64,000 nucleotides of DNA from Profundibacterium mesophilum KAUST100406-0324 (GTDB lineage: Bacteria > Pseudomonadota > Alphaproteobacteria > Rhodobacterales > Rhodobacteraceae). Positions 7,567 through 23,209 of the stretch are shown here, in pieces (position 1 is the first letter of the stretch; each line of letters begins with the position of its first letter). The notes beneath the pieces were generated by a model. It saw only the letters and a program-made list of their open reading frames with translations. It did no database searches and was not told the DNA's origin. The translations under genes and the position numbers were made by a program. The DNA lies in contig NZ_APKE01000001.1 in the NCBI RefSeq assembly GCF_009835145.1, forward strand, positions 1 to 64,000. The letters run 5' to 3'.

Positions 7567-9936
7567 TCAGCCGCGCTCGAAGACGAGGCCCATGCTGTCG
7601 CGCAGGATGATCGGACCCGACAGATAGTCCGATCCGATCCCGGGAGTGCGCAGGGTGCAGGACCAGCCCGCTCCCTCGAGCCCCTCGATCGGCAGGCTCA
7701 ACGGATCGAACTCGTCCGTCGCGCCACCCTCCATATGGGTGATGGCAAAGACTTCCTTGCCGCCCGGACCCTTGCGGTAGCCGGCGAAGACCGTGCGCCC
7801 GTCGACAGGTTGCAGGTAGTCGAAGTGATCGCGCGCGCCCAGGTTGCCGCGCAGCCAGGGGTTGGCCCGGCGGAAATTGCGCAAGGCCAGCATGTAACCC
7901 GTCTGCGCCGCGTCGAGGGTCGATACCGAGTTGGCGATGTTGCAGTAGTCGTGCATGTCGTCCATCCAGGCCCGCGCGATCACCTTCAGCGCCGCGACAT
8001 CGAAGACGCCCGGCCCCGAGAGCGGCGGCTCGACACCGTTGAGAAGCCGCACGATATGGTCGAGATCGTAATCCGTCACCTCCACGAGGGCCGGCAGGAA
8101 GTCGAAGAACCGCGCCAGGTCCTCGCGCGTGGTGAAGCCAAGCGCCTTGAGGCGCCGGAAATTGGCCGGGACCGAGTAGCTGTATTCATCGACCTGCCAC
8201 TTGAGGCTGATCGCCTCCTCGGCGACGACCTTGACGCCGTACTTGTCGTCCTGATTGCGGATGAAACCCCAATTGGCGCGCGCCGTAGCGTTGAGGAAGT
8301 CCATCGGGACACCGGGGAAGACGGCATAGGTCAGCATCGAGACGGCCGGGTTGTCATAGGCCTTCTCGAGAATGTCCATCTTGGTCTCGCCAAGGCGGGT
8401 GTTGATGTTCAGCTTCGGATTGACCTGCGTGCCCCGGCGCAGCGTATCGTGATTGGCCGTGCCCGAGATCCAGTTCGCTCCGACGCTCAGCATCTCCTTG
8501 ATGCGCCACATCTTCGAAAGCCAGTAGCCGTAGATGAAGGGCGTGTTATGCGCGAAGGTCAGCGGCCCCCACTGGAACACGTCGGGATCGCCCTGCCCCT
8601 CGATCACCGCGCGGTAGGTCGAGCTGAGCTCCCAGTCCTCCTGCGGCCAGGGGCGGCCATCCTCGAAGACGAACCAGGGGCGGTAGGACGTGCCCGCCAC
8701 CTCCTGCACCATGCCCGACATCGAGGCCAGGAACTCGTCGTCATGGCGCAGCTCCTGAGTGCTGTGGTCCCACCACTTAAAATCCTGCGCGCCGTCCACA
8801 CGGACGCCATCGGCCCCGAAATTGACCTTGCGCCGCTGCATTTCCAGCAAGATCGCGCGCACGGCGGGGTTCTTGTAGTCGAGATTCTGGCCGTACATGT
8901 TCGGCCCGCCGAAAAAATGCGCGTTCAGCGCCCAGAGCCCCTGGTTGTCGGAATGACCGAAGACAACGTCGAGCACCAGCATCTTGGGCTTCGTCGGGAA
9001 GTTGTGCAGGACCGAGGCGAAATCCACGAGCTCGTCCGGCCGGCCCGATTCGAGCAGGACCGGGTTCACCGTGCCCATGCCCGAGATCACCACGTCATAT
9101 CCCCAATTGGTGGTGTCCGGCCGCGTCAGGCTGACCGTGACCTCGCTCGCATCCCCGCCAAGCTCCTCCCAGAACCCCGTCCCGGTCTCGTAGACCGTCG
9201 TCGGCTCGACCGGCAGGAGCTGCACCGCGTCATAGCCCAGGTAGATCTCGTCGAGCGGATCGAGCGGCAGACCGGTCGCCACCCGCTCCGACAGGCGCTC
9301 GAACTGCCGCGTCAGGCTCGCGAGCGTTCCGCCGGCGGTGGCGGTGGGCACGTGAATCTGAAGGATGTTCGTGGGGGGGCCGAACTTGTGCGGTCCATCC
9401 TCGCGCCGGAGCCCCTCGAAATACGCGGTGTCGCCGCGCGCGGCGAACATCGCCTCGATATCGTAGAGCTCGGCCGGCGCGAAGGCGCCGAAGGGCAGCG
9501 ACATCGCCAACGGGTCGAGAACCCGGTGCCATTCATCATGTGCATCGCGCCACACCAGCGCGTAGAAATCCCCCAAACGATCGCGCCGCCCCGCCCTCAG
9601 GCCGCTGACGGCAGCAAAGCAATGCGCTTCGTAGCGGGCCACCGGCAGGTAGATCCTCTCGAAACGCACCTCCTGGTGCGAGCGGATCAGATCGAGCGGC
9701 CCGTCGGGCGACATCACCTCGAGGAAGATGTCGCCGTCGGGGATCCGCTGCTCCAGAAGCTCCGGCGTCCAGAACCCGAACGTCGCGCCGTCGCCCTCGA
9801 CCCGACCGCCGAGCATCGGGGCAATCGCCTGGTGAGCCTCGAAGGCGGTGGCGCTCTGGTTCAACAGGCGGTGGCATTCCTCGGCGAGGGCAGCGGCCGC
9901 CTCGGTGTTGGCGATGGCTCTTTCGGTCAGGGACAT
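7567..9936 (-). CDS. GH13-like glycosidase, probable glucosylglycerol hydrolase
   Basis: Large (789-residue) cytoplasmic glycosidase with a GH13-type catalytic barrel. Visible motifs: VLDVVFGHSDN (321-331, region I), GVRVDGAQDF with nucleophile candidate D381, WFVFEDG with acid/base candidate E425, and TANHD (H496, D497). The N-terminal ~250 residues form an extra beta-rich module. Overall length and pattern resemble the GghA/Slr1670 glucosylglycerol hydrolase family, which splits the osmolyte glucosylglycerol into glucose and glycerol; this match is from memory and not searched. ATG at 9936 is preceded by AAGGA, whereas the in-frame ATG at 9960 has no ribosome site. It is the last gene of the glycogen operon. 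A maltodextrin-active amylase-like role is the main alternative. Confidence 0.7.
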   Translation of the reverse strand: MSLTERAIANTEAAAALAEECHRLLNQSATAFEAHQAIAPMLGGRVEGDGATFGFWTPELLEQRIPDGDIFLEVMSPDGPLDLIRSHQEVRFERIYLPVARYEAHCFAAVSGLRAGRRDRLGDFYALVWRDAHDEWHRVLDPLAMSLPFGAFAPAELYDIEAMFAARGDTAYFEGLRREDGPHKFGPPTNILQIHVPTATAGGTLASLTRQFERLSERVATGLPLDPLDEIYLGYDAVQLLPVEPTTVYETGTGFWEELGGDASEVTVSLTRPDTTNWGYDVVISGMGTVNPVLLESGRPDELVDFASVLHNFPTKPKMLVLDVVFGHSDNQGLWALNAHFFGGPNMYGQNLDYKNPAVRAILLEMQRRKVNFGADGVRVDGAQDFKWWDHSTQELRHDDEFLASMSGMVQEVAGTSYRPWFVFEDGRPWPQEDWELSSTYRAVIEGQGDPDVFQWGPLTFAHNTPFIYGYWLSKMWRIKEMLSVGANWISGTANHDTLRRGTQVNPKLNINTRLGETKMDILEKAYDNPAVSMLTYAVFPGVPMDFLNATARANWGFIRNQDDKYGVKVVAEEAISLKWQVDEYSYSVPANFRRLKALGFTTREDLARFFDFLPALVEVTDYDLDHIVRLLNGVEPPLSGPGVFDVAALKVIARAWMDDMHDYCNIANSVSTLDAAQTGYMLALRNFRRANPWLRGNLGARDHFDYLQPVDGRTVFAGYRKGPGGKEVFAITHMEGGATDEFDPLSLPIEGLEGAGWSCTLRTPGIGSDYLSGPIILRDSMGLVFERG

Positions 9937-9968
9937 GGGCTTCCTTGGTGCTTGCGTCATGGTCCGGG

Positions 9969-13557
<3,589 letters not shown>

Positions 13558-13561
<4 letters not shown>

Positions 13562-15651
13562 GCCGATGGCATGAGCGCGAAGACGCAGACCGCCTCGCCT
13601 GGCATGTCGAAACGTGCCTTCGCCTCGTTCTCGGCCACGCCATCGGGGCGGCTCGTATCGATCTCCCAGATCCAGGCATGCCCCTCGGACGGCTCGGGCA
13701 GCGTGATCTCGAGAGGTCCGCCCGCGTTCAGGACCACGAAAATCGCCGTGTTCTCGGTCGCGTAATCGGGCGAGGTGGAGGCGGTGCGCAACTCGACCGC
13801 GAGGCAGCGCAGCTCCGGATCGTTCCAATGCTCATCACGCATCCGGCCGCCATCGGGCGCATGCCAGAATACATCCTCCATCCCGTCCTCGGCGCGCTCC
13901 TCGGCGTGCAGGAACAGCTTCTGGCGCAGGATCGGGTGGCTCTTGCGGAAGGCGATCATCCGGGTGACGAAGGCGAGGTAGTCGTCGTCCACGTCCTCCC
14001 AATGCAGCCAGCTGATCTCGCTGTCCTGGTTGTAGGCGTTGTTGTTGCCGTCCTGGCTGTTGCCGAACTCGTCCCCCGCGAGGATCATCGGCGTGCCCTG
14101 GCTCAGGAGCAGGGTCGCGATCATGTTGCGCTTTCGCTGGGCACGCGCGGCGTTGATCGCCTCATCGTCGGTCACGCCCTCGGCGCCCATGTTGTCCGAG
14201 TAGTTCTCGCCGTGGCCGTCCTTGCCGTCCTCGCCATTGGCCTCGTTGTGCCGCTCGTTGTAGCTGACGACATCGTGCAGGGTGAAGCCGTCATGGGCGG
14301 TCAGAAGGTTGACCGAGGAGGTCGCCGGGCGGCCCGAATGGTCGAACTGGATTGCCGAGCCGAGCAGGCGATCGGCAAGATCGGGCGCCTCGCCGGGATC
14401 GCGGCGCCAGAACCGGCGCACGGTGTCGCGATACTTGTCGTTCCACTCGAGGAAGGGCGGCGGGAAGCCACCCAGCTGGTAGCCGCCGGGCCCGATATCC
14501 CACGGCTCGGCAATCAGCTTGACGCGGGTCAGCACCGGATCCTGACGCAGCGCGTCGAAGAAGGCGGCGCCGCGATCGAAGCCGCCATCGCCGACCCGGC
14601 CCAGTGTCGAGCACAGATCGAAGCGGAAGCCGTCGACATGCATGACCTCGACCCAGTAGCGCAGGCTGTCCATGATCATCCGCAGGACCATCGGGTTGTC
14701 CACGTTGACCGTGTTGCCCGTGCCGGTATCGTTGATGTAGTAGCGCCGGTCGTCGGTCAGGCGATAGTAGCTTGCGTTGTCCAGCCCCTTGAAGGCCAGC
14801 GTGGGGCCCATCTCGTTGCCCTCGCAGGTGTGGTTGTAGACCACGTCCATGATGACCTCGATGCCGGCGCTGTGGAAACGCGCGACCATCTGCTGGAACT
14901 CGGCGATCTGCGCGCGGTGCAGGTAGCGCGGCTCGGGCGCGAAGAAGCCGAGCGTCTGGTAGCCCCAGTAATTCGTCAGGCCCTTCTCGGTCAGGAACCG
15001 GTCGTTGAGGAAGGCCTGCGCCGGCAGCAGCTCGATCGCGGTGATCCCGAGCTTGTTGAGATATTCGAGCATCGGGTCCGAGGCCATGCCGATGAAGGTG
15101 CCGGGCGCGTCGACATCGAGCCGCTTGGCGGTAAAGCCCTTCACATGGGCCTCGTAGATGATGCTCTCATGGATCGGCGTCGCCGGAGGGCTGTCATCGC
15201 CCCAGGAGAAGGCCGGGTCCTCGATCACGCAGCGCGGCATCACGGGGGCGCTGTCGCGCTCGTCGAAGCTCAGATCGGCATCCTCGTGGCCGACCGTGTA
15301 GCCCATCAGGCGGTCGTCCCATTCGGGATGCCCGGTCAGGCGCTTGGCATAGGGGTCGATCAGCAGCTTGTTGTGGTTGAACCGGTGCCCGTTCGCCGGA
15401 TCGAAGGGGCCGTGGGCGCGCAGGCCGTATTGCTGGCCCGGGCGCAGGCCCGAGACATAGCCGTGCCAGACATCGCCGTCGCGCTCGGGAAGATCGATGC
15501 GCGCGGTCTCCTCCTTGCCGTCCTCGGAGAAAAGGCAGACCTGCATGCGGGTCGCGTTCTCGGAAAAGACCGCGAAATTGACCCCGTCGCCATCGAAGCT
15601 AGCCCCCAGCGGCGCGGCGCGGCCTGCGGTGATCGCATAGTTAGTCGTCAT
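13558..15651 (-). CDS. glgX: Glycogen debranching enzyme GlgX (GH13)
   Basis: Hydrolyses alpha-1,6 branches of phosphorylase-limit glycogen. The 697-residue protein has an N-terminal CBM48-like domain (about 1-150) and a GH13 barrel with DVVYNHT (region I), GFRFDL (nucleophile aspartate), AEPWD (acid/base glutamate) and TAHDG (region IV). The NHTCEGNEMGPT stretch is typical of GlgX/isoamylase. ATG at 15651 overlaps the glgA stop by one base (TGATG). It is coupled to malQ downstream by a 4-base overlap. Confidence 0.96.
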
Positions 15652-17081
15652 CAGGATTGTCCGATTTCTCGATAGAGCTCTGCATAAGCCTGGGCGGAGA
15701 CGTTCCATCCCACCGGCTGTCGCATCGCATTGCGGATGATTTTGGACCAGGTCCGGTCGTCGCCGTAAAGCGCGACGAGATGCTCGAGCGCGCCGATCAG
15801 CGGATCCGTGGCGGCCGGCCAGAACTGGATGCCCGTCGCGGCCCCGGCGGCGAGGGCCGCGGGGCTGGCGTGAATGACCGTATCGGCAAGGCCGCCCGTC
15901 AGCGCCACGACGGGCACCGTTCCGTAGCGCAGGCCGTAAAGCTGCGTGAGGCCGCAGGGCTCGAACCGCGAGGGCACGAGGATCGCATCGGCGCCGGCCA
16001 TCATCCGGTGCGACAATGCCTCGTCGTAACCGATGACGACCCCGACACCGTCATGCGCGCGGGCCGCTTCGCGCCAGCGCTCCTCCAGGTCGGCATTGCC
16101 GCTGCCCAGAAGCGCCAGCTGGCCGCCGAGCTCCACGAAACGCGGCAGCGCCTCGAGCAGCAGGTCCAGTCCCTTCTGCTCGGTCAGGCGCGACACGACG
16201 ATGGCGAGCGGGCCGCTCCCTTCGGCAAGACCGAATTCCTCGAGCAAGGCGCGTTTGGCCCGCGACTTGCCGCGTCCTGAGCGGAAGCGCGCGATATGCG
16301 GATCATGCGCGGGATCCCACGCCTCGGTGTCGATCCCGTTCAGGATGCCGCACAGATCGGCGCGGCGGGCGCGTATCACCCCGTCCAGCCCCATCCCGAA
16401 TTCCGGCGTCATCAGCTCGCGCGCGTAGTTCGGACTGACGGTGGTGAGCCGGTCGGCATGGACCAGACCCGCCTTCAGCGCGGAGACATGGCCCCAGAAC
16501 TCGTAGCCGTCGGAATTGAAATCATCGCGCGGCAGTCCGAGTGCCTCGATGCGCTCCTGCGGTGCGAGGCCATGGAACGCCATGTTGTGGATGGTCATGA
16601 CGCTGCCCGCCGGCCGTCCGCCCTCCATGCGCTGCATGAAGAGCGGCGCGAACCCGGCCTGCCAGTCATGGCAATGCAACACGTCAGGATGCCAGCCGTC
16701 GACACCCATGCGCCCGATCCGTGCCGCCACCAGCGAGAGCGCGGCGAAACGTTCGGGGTTGTCCGGCCAGTCCCGCCCGTCGGGCCCGAGATACGGCGAG
16801 CCGTCCCGATCGAAGAGATGCGGCGCATCCAGCACCAGAAGATCGAGCCCCGCGCGCCGGGCGGCCAGAACGCGCCCCGTGCCACCCGCGAGATCATCCT
16901 CGCGCATGACCTCGCGGACGCCTTCAAGCCCCGTGAGCACCGCCGGATAGCCCGGCAGCAGCACCTTCATCTCGACCCCCTGGGGCGCGAGGGCAGCCGG
17001 AAGCGCACCCACGACATCTCCGAGCCCGCCGGTCTTGATCAGCGGCGCACATTCGGACGCGACCGATAGGACCCGGCTCAT
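15651..17081 (-). CDS. glgA: Glycogen synthase (ADP-glucose, GT5)
   Basis: Adds glucose from ADP-glucose to the growing alpha-1,4 chain. The 476-residue GT-B protein starts with a Rossmann domain containing the ADP-glucose motif KTGGLGDV (residues 16-23). In the C-terminal domain the catalytic stretch [17 protein letters not shown] is followed by the GGLADT loop, as in bacterial GlgA. The start codon overlaps the stop of glgC by four bases (ATGA), and the stop overlaps the glgX start by one base, so the three are tightly coupled. Confidence 0.97.
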   Translation of the reverse strand: MSRVLSVASECAPLIKTGGLGDVVGALPAALAPQGVEMKVLLPGYPAVLTGLEGVREVMREDDLAGGTGRVLAARRAGLDLLVLDAPHLFDRDGSPYLGPDGRDWPDNPERFAALSLVAARIGRMGVDGWHPDVLHCHDWQAGFAPLFMQRMEGGRPAGSVMTIHNMAFHGLAPQERIEALGLPRDDFNSDGYEFWGHVSALKAGLVHADRLTTVSPNYARELMTPEFGMGLDGVIRARRADLCGILNGIDTEAWDPAHDPHIARFRSGRGKSRAKRALLEEFGLAEGSGPLAIVVSRLTEQKGLDLLLEALPRFVELGGQLALLGSGNADLEERWREAARAHDGVGVVIGYDEALSHRMMAGADAILVPSRFEPCGLTQLYGLRYGTVPVVALTGGLADTVIHASPAALAAGAATGIQFWPAATDPLIGALEHLVALYGDDRTWSKIIRNAMRQPVGWNVSAQAYAELYREIGQS

Positions 17082-18343
17082 AGCGAGGCTGCCCTCCGGT
17101 CGAGCATCGGCTGCGTGATCAGCGTCACGCCGCCCTCGCTGACGCGGAACCAGCGGCGATCCTCGTCGGGATCCTCGCCCACCACGAGCCCTTCGGGGAT
17201 CTCCACCCCGCGGTCGATCACCACCCGGCGGAGCTGCGCCTTCCGGCCGATCCGGGCATAGGGAAGGACGACGGCATGCTGCAGGCTGGCATAGGAATTC
17301 GTGTGCACCTGGGTGAAGAGGAGCGATTCACGGATTTCCGTGCCGGACACGATGCAGCCGCCCGCCACCAGCGAAGAGAGCGCCTGGCCGCGCCTGTCCG
17401 CCTCGTCATGGATAAACTTCGCCGGCGGCACGCTTTCGGAATAGGTCCAGATCGGCCAGTCGGTATCCCACAGATCGAGATCGGGCGTGAAGTTCGTCAG
17501 GTCGATATTGGCCTTCCAGTAGGCGTCGATCGTACCCACATCGCGCCAGTAGGCCGGCGCATCGGGCGCATGGCGCACACAGCTGTCGGTGAAGCGGTGT
17601 GCGACCGCCTTCCCGTTCGCAACGATGTCGGGGATGATGTCGCCGCCGAAATCATGCTTGCTGTTCTCGTCCTCCGCATCGGCGATCAACCGGGCGCGCA
17701 GATCGCTCCACCGGAACACGTAGATGCCCATGGAGGCGAGGGTGACATTCGGATCGTCGGGGGTGCCGGGCGGATCGGCGGGCTTTTCCAGGAAGGAGGT
17801 GATGCGATCATCGGCGTCGATCGCCATCACGCCGAAGGCCGACGCCTCCTCGCGCGGCACCGTCAGGCAGCCGATGGTGACATCCGCCCCGCTGTTCTCG
17901 TGCTGCTCGAGCATCAGCTCGTAATCCATCTTGTAGATGTGATCGCCCGCCAGGATCAGGACGTATTCAACGTCGTAGCTGTCGATGATGTCGATATTCT
18001 GCGTCACGGCATCTGCGGTTCCCAGATACCACCTGTTCTCCGCCACGCGCTGCGAGGCGGGCAGGATATCGAGATACTCGTTGCGTTCCGCGCGGAAGAA
18101 ATTCCAGCCGCGCTGGCAATGGCGGATCAGCGAATGCGCCTTGTATTGCGTGGCGATCGCCATCTTCCTGATGCCGGAATTAAGCGCGTTCGACAGGGCG
18201 AAATCCACGATCCGCGTCTTGCCTCCGAAAAAGACCGCCGGTTTGGCGCGTGTATCGGTCAGCTCCTTCAGACGGCTCCCGCGTCCCCCCGCCAGAACGA
18301 AGGCCATGGTGCGGCTCGACAGGCGCGCATTCGGCTTCGACAT
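17078..18343 (-). CDS. glgC: Glucose-1-phosphate adenylyltransferase
   Basis: Makes ADP-glucose from glucose 1-phosphate and ATP, the committed and normally allosteric step of glycogen synthesis. The 421-residue protein has the nucleotidyltransferase motif [13 protein letters not shown] (about 17-29), the KPAVFFGGK loop, the catalytic IYKMDYELM aspartate (about residue 140), the glucose-1-P site near FLEKP, and a C-terminal left-handed beta-helix. A GGGGGAG ribosome site precedes ATG at 18343. The 62-base gap from glgB is the longest inside the operon. Effectors such as fructose 6-phosphate are known for relatives but cannot be read from sequence. Confidence 0.97.
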   Translation of the reverse strand: MSKPNARLSSRTMAFVLAGGRGSRLKELTDTRAKPAVFFGGKTRIVDFALSNALNSGIRKMAIATQYKAHSLIRHCQRGWNFFRAERNEYLDILPASQRVAENRWYLGTADAVTQNIDIIDSYDVEYVLILAGDHIYKMDYELMLEQHENSGADVTIGCLTVPREEASAFGVMAIDADDRITSFLEKPADPPGTPDDPNVTLASMGIYVFRWSDLRARLIADAEDENSKHDFGGDIIPDIVANGKAVAHRFTDSCVRHAPDAPAYWRDVGTIDAYWKANIDLTNFTPDLDLWDTDWPIWTYSESVPPAKFIHDEADRRGQALSSLVAGGCIVSGTEIRESLLFTQVHTNSYASLQHAVVLPYARIGRKAQLRRVVIDRGVEIPEGLVVGEDPDEDRRWFRVSEGGVTLITQPMLDRRAASL

Positions 18344-18405
18344 TACATCTACTCCCCCAAAAACGGCCGGCCCCGCCGCCGAAACACGGCGAGGATCACG
18401 GCCAA

Positions 18406-20616
18406 TTAACTACTAACGAAGATAACGCTGGACAGCGGCGGAAGCACAACCTGCGCCGAGTGGGGCTGTCCGTGATATGCCGGGCCATCGGCGGTAATGG
18501 CGCCCATGTTTCCGCGATTGCCGCCACCATAACGTGCCGCGTCGCTGTTGATCGCCTCGCGCCACTCGCCGGCACGCGGGAGCCCGATCCTGTAGGCTGT
18601 CCGCTCGACGGGCGTGAAATTGCACAGCACCACCGCCTCGGGATCGGCGGGACCACCCCGCCGCACCCAGGACAGGACCGAGTTCTCGGCGTCGCCGCCG
18701 TCGATCCACTCGAAGCCCTCGGCCTCGCAGTCGCGATAATGCAATGCCGCCGTTCCGCGGTAGAGCGTGTTGAGATCGCGGACGAAATGCTGAATGCCGG
18801 CGTGGCGCGGATCATCGAGGAGGCGCCAGTCGAGCTGCGCGTTGTGGTTCCACTCCTCGGGCTGGGCGAACTCCTGGCCCATGAAGAGGAGCTTCTTGCC
18901 GGGATGTCCGAACATGAAACCGTAATAGGCGCGCAGATTGGCGAATTTCTCTTCGGCGCTGCCCGGCATCCGCTCGAGCATCGACCCCTTGCCATGCACG
19001 ACCTCGTCATGGCTGATCGGCAGGATGAAATTCTCGGTGAACGCGTAATGCAGCCCGAAGGTCATCTGGTTGTGGTGATGCTTGCGGTGGATCGGATCCT
19101 TGCTCATGTAGCTGAGCGTGTCGTTCATCCAGCCCATGTTCCACTTGTAGCCGAAGCCGAGCCCGCCGTCGCTGACAGGGCGCGACACGCCCGGATAGCT
19201 CGTCGATTCCTCGGCGACGGTCATGATGCCGGGCTGCGCGCCATAGGCGATGGTGTTCGCCTTGCGCATCATCTCGATCGCCTCGTAATTCTCGCGCCCG
19301 CCATCCTTGTTGGGAACCCATTCGCCTTCCTTGCGCGAATAGTCGCGATAGAGCATCGAGGCGACCGCATCCACGCGCAGCCCGTCCACATGATACTCCT
19401 CGAGCCAGTAGAGCGCATTGGAGACGAGGAAATTCTGCACTTCCGTCCGGCCATAATTGTAGATCAGGGTGTTCCAGTCCTGATGGAAACCCTCGCGCGG
19501 ATCGGCATGTTCATAAAGATGCGTCCCGTCGAATGTCGCAAGACCGTGCGGATCGGAGGGGAAATGGCCCGGCACCCAGTCCAGCAGGACCCCGAGCCCC
19601 TTCAGATGCGCCGCCTCCACGAGATCGCGAAACTCGTGCGGCGGGCCGAACCGGACCGTCGGCGCGAAGAGCCCGACCGGCTGATACCCCCATGAGCCAT
19701 CGAAGGGATATTCGCTGATCGGCATGAGCTCGATATGCGTGAAACCCATCTCGGCCACGTAATCGACGAGCTCGACCGCAGCCTCGCGGTAGCTCAGGGG
19801 CCGGTTGCCCTCATCGACCTTGCGCCGCCAGCTGCCCAGATGCACCTCGTAGATCGAGATCGGCGCGGTGCGCATGTTGCGCTGCTCCCGGTCGGACAAC
19901 CACCGGTCGTCCTTCCAGCCGTAGCCGCGAATGTCGCGCACCACGCTGGCATTCTGCGGGGCGTGCTGGCTGCCGAAGCCGACCGGATCGGCCTTGAGCG
20001 GCTGCAACCGGCCATCGGCGCCCACGATCTCGTATTTGTAGACCTCGCCCTCGCCGATGCCGGGAACGAAGATCTCCCACACGCCGCTGGCCCCGCGCCG
20101 GCGCATCATGTGCCGGCGGCCATCCCACAGGTTGAACCTGCCAACGACGGAGACGCGCCGCGCATTGGGCGCCCAGACGGCGAAATGCGTTCCCTCGATG
20201 CCCTCATGGGCCAGAACGTGGGCGCCGAGCACTTGCCAGATACGCTGATGCGTGCCCTCGCCGAGCAGATACTCGTCCATCTCGCCGATCAGCTTGCCGA
20301 AGCGGTAGGGATCCTCGATCTCCCATGTCTCGCCATCGGCGCCTTCTCCGGCCAGCCGGTAGGCACCGCGCCGGGGCACCGGACCGCTGAATACCCCCAG
20401 CCCTTCGCCGGCACGCGCAAGCGCATGGCGCTCCCCGTCCATCACGGCCCACATCCTGGTGGCACCGGGATCGAAGGCGGTCACGATGACCGCATCCCCG
20501 CGATCATGCTGCCCCAAGACGGAGAACGGGTCTGTATGCACACCATCATGCAGCGCACGGGCCTCATCGCGGGGAATCATGCCCTTGTCGTCGGCGTTGC
20601 TTGTCTGTGTGCTCAT
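18406..20616 (-). CDS. glgB: 1,4-alpha-glucan branching enzyme (GH13)
   Basis: Introduces alpha-1,6 branches into glycogen. The 736-residue protein has an N-terminal carbohydrate-binding region and CBM48 (to about residue 220) before the GH13 barrel. Catalytic motifs are DWVPGHFP (region I), [10 protein letters not shown] (nucleophile aspartate), [10 protein letters not shown] (acid/base glutamate) and [13 protein letters not shown] (region IV), with the [11 protein letters not shown] stretch typical of GlgB. I chose the ATG at 20616 because it lies 13 bases after the glgP stop; the open frame continues into glgP but that extension is not conserved-looking. The ribosome site (TTGGA) is weak, consistent with coupling to glgP. 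Confidence 0.96.
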   Translation of the reverse strand: MSTQTSNADDKGMIPRDEARALHDGVHTDPFSVLGQHDRGDAVIVTAFDPGATRMWAVMDGERHALARAGEGLGVFSGPVPRRGAYRLAGEGADGETWEIEDPYRFGKLIGEMDEYLLGEGTHQRIWQVLGAHVLAHEGIEGTHFAVWAPNARRVSVVGRFNLWDGRRHMMRRRGASGVWEIFVPGIGEGEVYKYEIVGADGRLQPLKADPVGFGSQHAPQNASVVRDIRGYGWKDDRWLSDREQRNMRTAPISIYEVHLGSWRRKVDEGNRPLSYREAAVELVDYVAEMGFTHIELMPISEYPFDGSWGYQPVGLFAPTVRFGPPHEFRDLVEAAHLKGLGVLLDWVPGHFPSDPHGLATFDGTHLYEHADPREGFHQDWNTLIYNYGRTEVQNFLVSNALYWLEEYHVDGLRVDAVASMLYRDYSRKEGEWVPNKDGGRENYEAIEMMRKANTIAYGAQPGIMTVAEESTSYPGVSRPVSDGGLGFGYKWNMGWMNDTLSYMSKDPIHRKHHHNQMTFGLHYAFTENFILPISHDEVVHGKGSMLERMPGSAEEKFANLRAYYGFMFGHPGKKLLFMGQEFAQPEEWNHNAQLDWRLLDDPRHAGIQHFVRDLNTLYRGTAALHYRDCEAEGFEWIDGGDAENSVLSWVRRGGPADPEAVVLCNFTPVERTAYRIGLPRAGEWREAINSDAARYGGGNRGNMGAITADGPAYHGQPHSAQVVLPPLSSVIFVSS

Positions 20617-20629
20617 AGTCCAACCGGTT

Positions 20630-23056
20630 CTAGTTCTGCCTGTGCGATACCAAGCCTTCATCACGCCCATCGGTTCCAGCATCCGCAAGCAACCCCTGCG
20701 CATTCCAGATCTGGGACATGTAGCTCCTGATCGTCCGGTCCGAGGAGAACCATCCCGAACGCGCCGTGTTCAGGATCGCCATCCGCATCCATGCGGTCCG
20801 GTCGCGATAGGCGACATCGACCTCGCGCTGGGCACGCCAGTAGTCGGTGAAATCGGAGGAGACGAGGAAGTAGTCCGCTTGCGACAGGTTTGACACGATC
20901 GCGTCGAACCGGCCCCGCTCGCCCGGCGAAAAGGCGCCGTCACGGATGGCGTCGAGCGCCCGTGCAAGGCGCGGATCGGCCTCGATCGCGCGCGCGGCAT
21001 GGCCGTCGATCGCGCGCCTCGCCATGACCTCGTCAGCATCCATGCCGAAGAGAAAGAAGTTCTCGGCCCCGACAAGCTCGCGAATCTCGACATTGGCTCC
21101 GTCGAGTGTCCCGATCGTCAGCGCCCCGTTCAACGCGAATTTCATGTTGCCCGTGCCGGACGCTTCCTTGCCGGCGGTCGAGATCTGCTCGCTGAGATCG
21201 GAGGCCGGGATCAGGCGCTCGGCAAGGCTGACATTGTAGTTCGCGGGATAATCGATCTTGAGGAATTTCGAGGTGACGGGATCGGAGTTGATCACCTGCG
21301 CGACCGAATTGATCAGGTGGATGATCTCCTTGGCAAAGACATAGCCCGGCGCCGCCTTGCCGCCGAAGATCTTCACCCTCGGGGTCCAGTCCCCGTTCGG
21401 ATTGTCGCCGATCTCCTGCCACAGGGCGATCGCCTCCAGGATGTTGAGGTGCTGGCGCTTGTATTCGTGGATCCGCTTGATCTGCACATCGAACATCGCT
21501 TCGGGATCGACGCTCACGCCCCGCTCGGCGCGCAGGTAACTGGCAAGCTCCTCCTTGTTGGCACGCTTGGCGGCGGCATAATCCTCGCGGAAGCCGGCAT
21601 CCTCGGCGAGCGGCTCGATCTCGTGCAGCCGCTCCAGATCGTCCACCCACTCCTCACCGATCGCATCCGTCAGAAGCCCCGAGAGGCGCGGATTGGCCGA
21701 CAGCACCCAGCGCCGCGGCGTTACCCCATTCGTCTGGTTGAGGATGCGTTCGGGATGCAGGCGGTGCAGCTCGGAAAAGACCGTCCGCTTCATCAGCTCG
21801 GTATGCAGTGCCGAGACCCCGTTGACCTTGTGCGCCATGCAGAAGGCCAGCTCGCCCATCTTCACCTCGCCATTCTCGCGCATCGTGATGCCGCGATCGG
21901 GATGAGCGGCGGCATGGGCGGCATCGATCCGCTCGATGAGGCTGAGATGACGCGGCAGCAGGCTGCCCATGAGCCCCTCGCTCCAGCGCTCCAGCGCTTC
22001 GGGGAGCAGCGTGTGGTTGGTATAGCTGAGGCATCCGCGCGCGGTGACGATCGCCTCGTCGAGCGGCATGCCATGCACGTCATGCAGCAGGCGCACCAGC
22101 TCGGGGCCGGCGATCGCGGGGTGGGTGTCGTTGAGCTGGATCGCGACCTTCCGCGGCAGCTGCCGCAAATCGTCATGCTCGCTGAGGAAGCGGCGCAGGA
22201 TGTCGTTCAGGCTGGCTGCGGTGAAGAAATATTCCTGCTTGAGACGCAGGCGCTTGCCCTCTTCGGTCGTGTCGTCGGGATAGAGGACGCGGCTGATCGT
22301 GCGCGCCAGGGCCTCGGGCTCGGCGGCGCCGTAGTAATCGCCACGATTGAAGCGGTCGAGATCGAAGAAGGTCGTGGGCTTGGCCGACCACAGGCGCAGC
22401 GTGTTCGCCCAGCGCCCCTTCCAGCCGATCACCGGCGTGTCATAGGCCTCGGCGACGACCGACTCGGCCGGGGTCCATTCGGTCCGCCCCGCATTGCTGG
22501 CGACCCGGCCGCCGAAACCGATCTCGAATGCGGCGCCGGGGCGCTCGAATTCCCAGGCATGCGGCTGACGCAGCCAGTCCTCGGGCGATTCGACCTGCCG
22601 GCCATCGACGAAGCTCTGACGGAAGAGGCCATGCTCGTAGCGGATACCGTAGCCGTAGGCCGGACAGCCGACCGTCGCGAGCGATTCGAGAAAGCAGGCC
22701 GCAAGCCGGCCAAGGCCGCCATTGCCCAGCGCCGCGTCCGGCTCGTCGCTCAGGACGGTGTCGAGATCGAGCCCGAGGCTCGACATCGCGGCGGAGGCAC
22801 TCTCCATCAGGCCCAGATTGACCACCGCATCCTCGAGCAGGCGACCGATCAGGAATTCCATCGACAAATAGTAGACCCGTTTGCCCTTCGCCGCCTCGGC
22901 GGCCTGGGTGGAGGCGAACCACGGATCGACGATCCGGTCACGGATCGCGTAGCTCAGCGCGATGCGCCAATCGGTGACGCTCGCGCGGTCCGGATCGGTT
23001 CCGAGGGCGTATTTCAAGTGAGCGAGGATCGCCTCACGCAGTTCGGTGGTGGTCAT
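20630..23056 (-). CDS. glgP: Glycogen phosphorylase (GT35)
   Basis: Releases glucose 1-phosphate from glycogen chain ends using phosphate and PLP. The 808-residue length is standard. The PLP lysine lies in EASGTGNMKFALNGA (about residue 650), the glycogen-phosphorylase signature; the phosphate/substrate loop QTNGVTPRRW and the N-terminal YYLSMEFLIGRLL and NGGLGRLAACF blocks are all present. ATG at 23056 has AAAGGTGAG upstream. It is the first gene of the eight-gene glycogen operon, so the operon promoter must lie in 23057-23209; no clear -35/-10 pair stands out there. Confidence 0.97.
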   Translation of the reverse strand: MTTTELREAILAHLKYALGTDPDRASVTDWRIALSYAIRDRIVDPWFASTQAAEAAKGKRVYYLSMEFLIGRLLEDAVVNLGLMESASAAMSSLGLDLDTVLSDEPDAALGNGGLGRLAACFLESLATVGCPAYGYGIRYEHGLFRQSFVDGRQVESPEDWLRQPHAWEFERPGAAFEIGFGGRVASNAGRTEWTPAESVVAEAYDTPVIGWKGRWANTLRLWSAKPTTFFDLDRFNRGDYYGAAEPEALARTISRVLYPDDTTEEGKRLRLKQEYFFTAASLNDILRRFLSEHDDLRQLPRKVAIQLNDTHPAIAGPELVRLLHDVHGMPLDEAIVTARGCLSYTNHTLLPEALERWSEGLMGSLLPRHLSLIERIDAAHAAAHPDRGITMRENGEVKMGELAFCMAHKVNGVSALHTELMKRTVFSELHRLHPERILNQTNGVTPRRWVLSANPRLSGLLTDAIGEEWVDDLERLHEIEPLAEDAGFREDYAAAKRANKEELASYLRAERGVSVDPEAMFDVQIKRIHEYKRQHLNILEAIALWQEIGDNPNGDWTPRVKIFGGKAAPGYVFAKEIIHLINSVAQVINSDPVTSKFLKIDYPANYNVSLAERLIPASDLSEQISTAGKEASGTGNMKFALNGALTIGTLDGANVEIRELVGAENFFLFGMDADEVMARRAIDGHAARAIEADPRLARALDAIRDGAFSPGERGRFDAIVSNLSQADYFLVSSDFTDYWRAQREVDVAYRDRTAWMRMAILNTARSGWFSSDRTIRSYMSQIWNAQGLLADAGTDGRDEGLVSHRQN

Positions 23057-23209
23057 CTCTCACCTTTCTATATGTCTGCGGCGCGGCGGCCGTTCTGGGT
23101 CGAACCGAAACGCCTGTCCCTGGTGGGCGCTGCGACGCGGGCGGGCGCGGCGATATCGACCTTGGCGCCATCGATAGCGGTAACAGCCCATGCTAGGAAG
23201 CGCCAATGA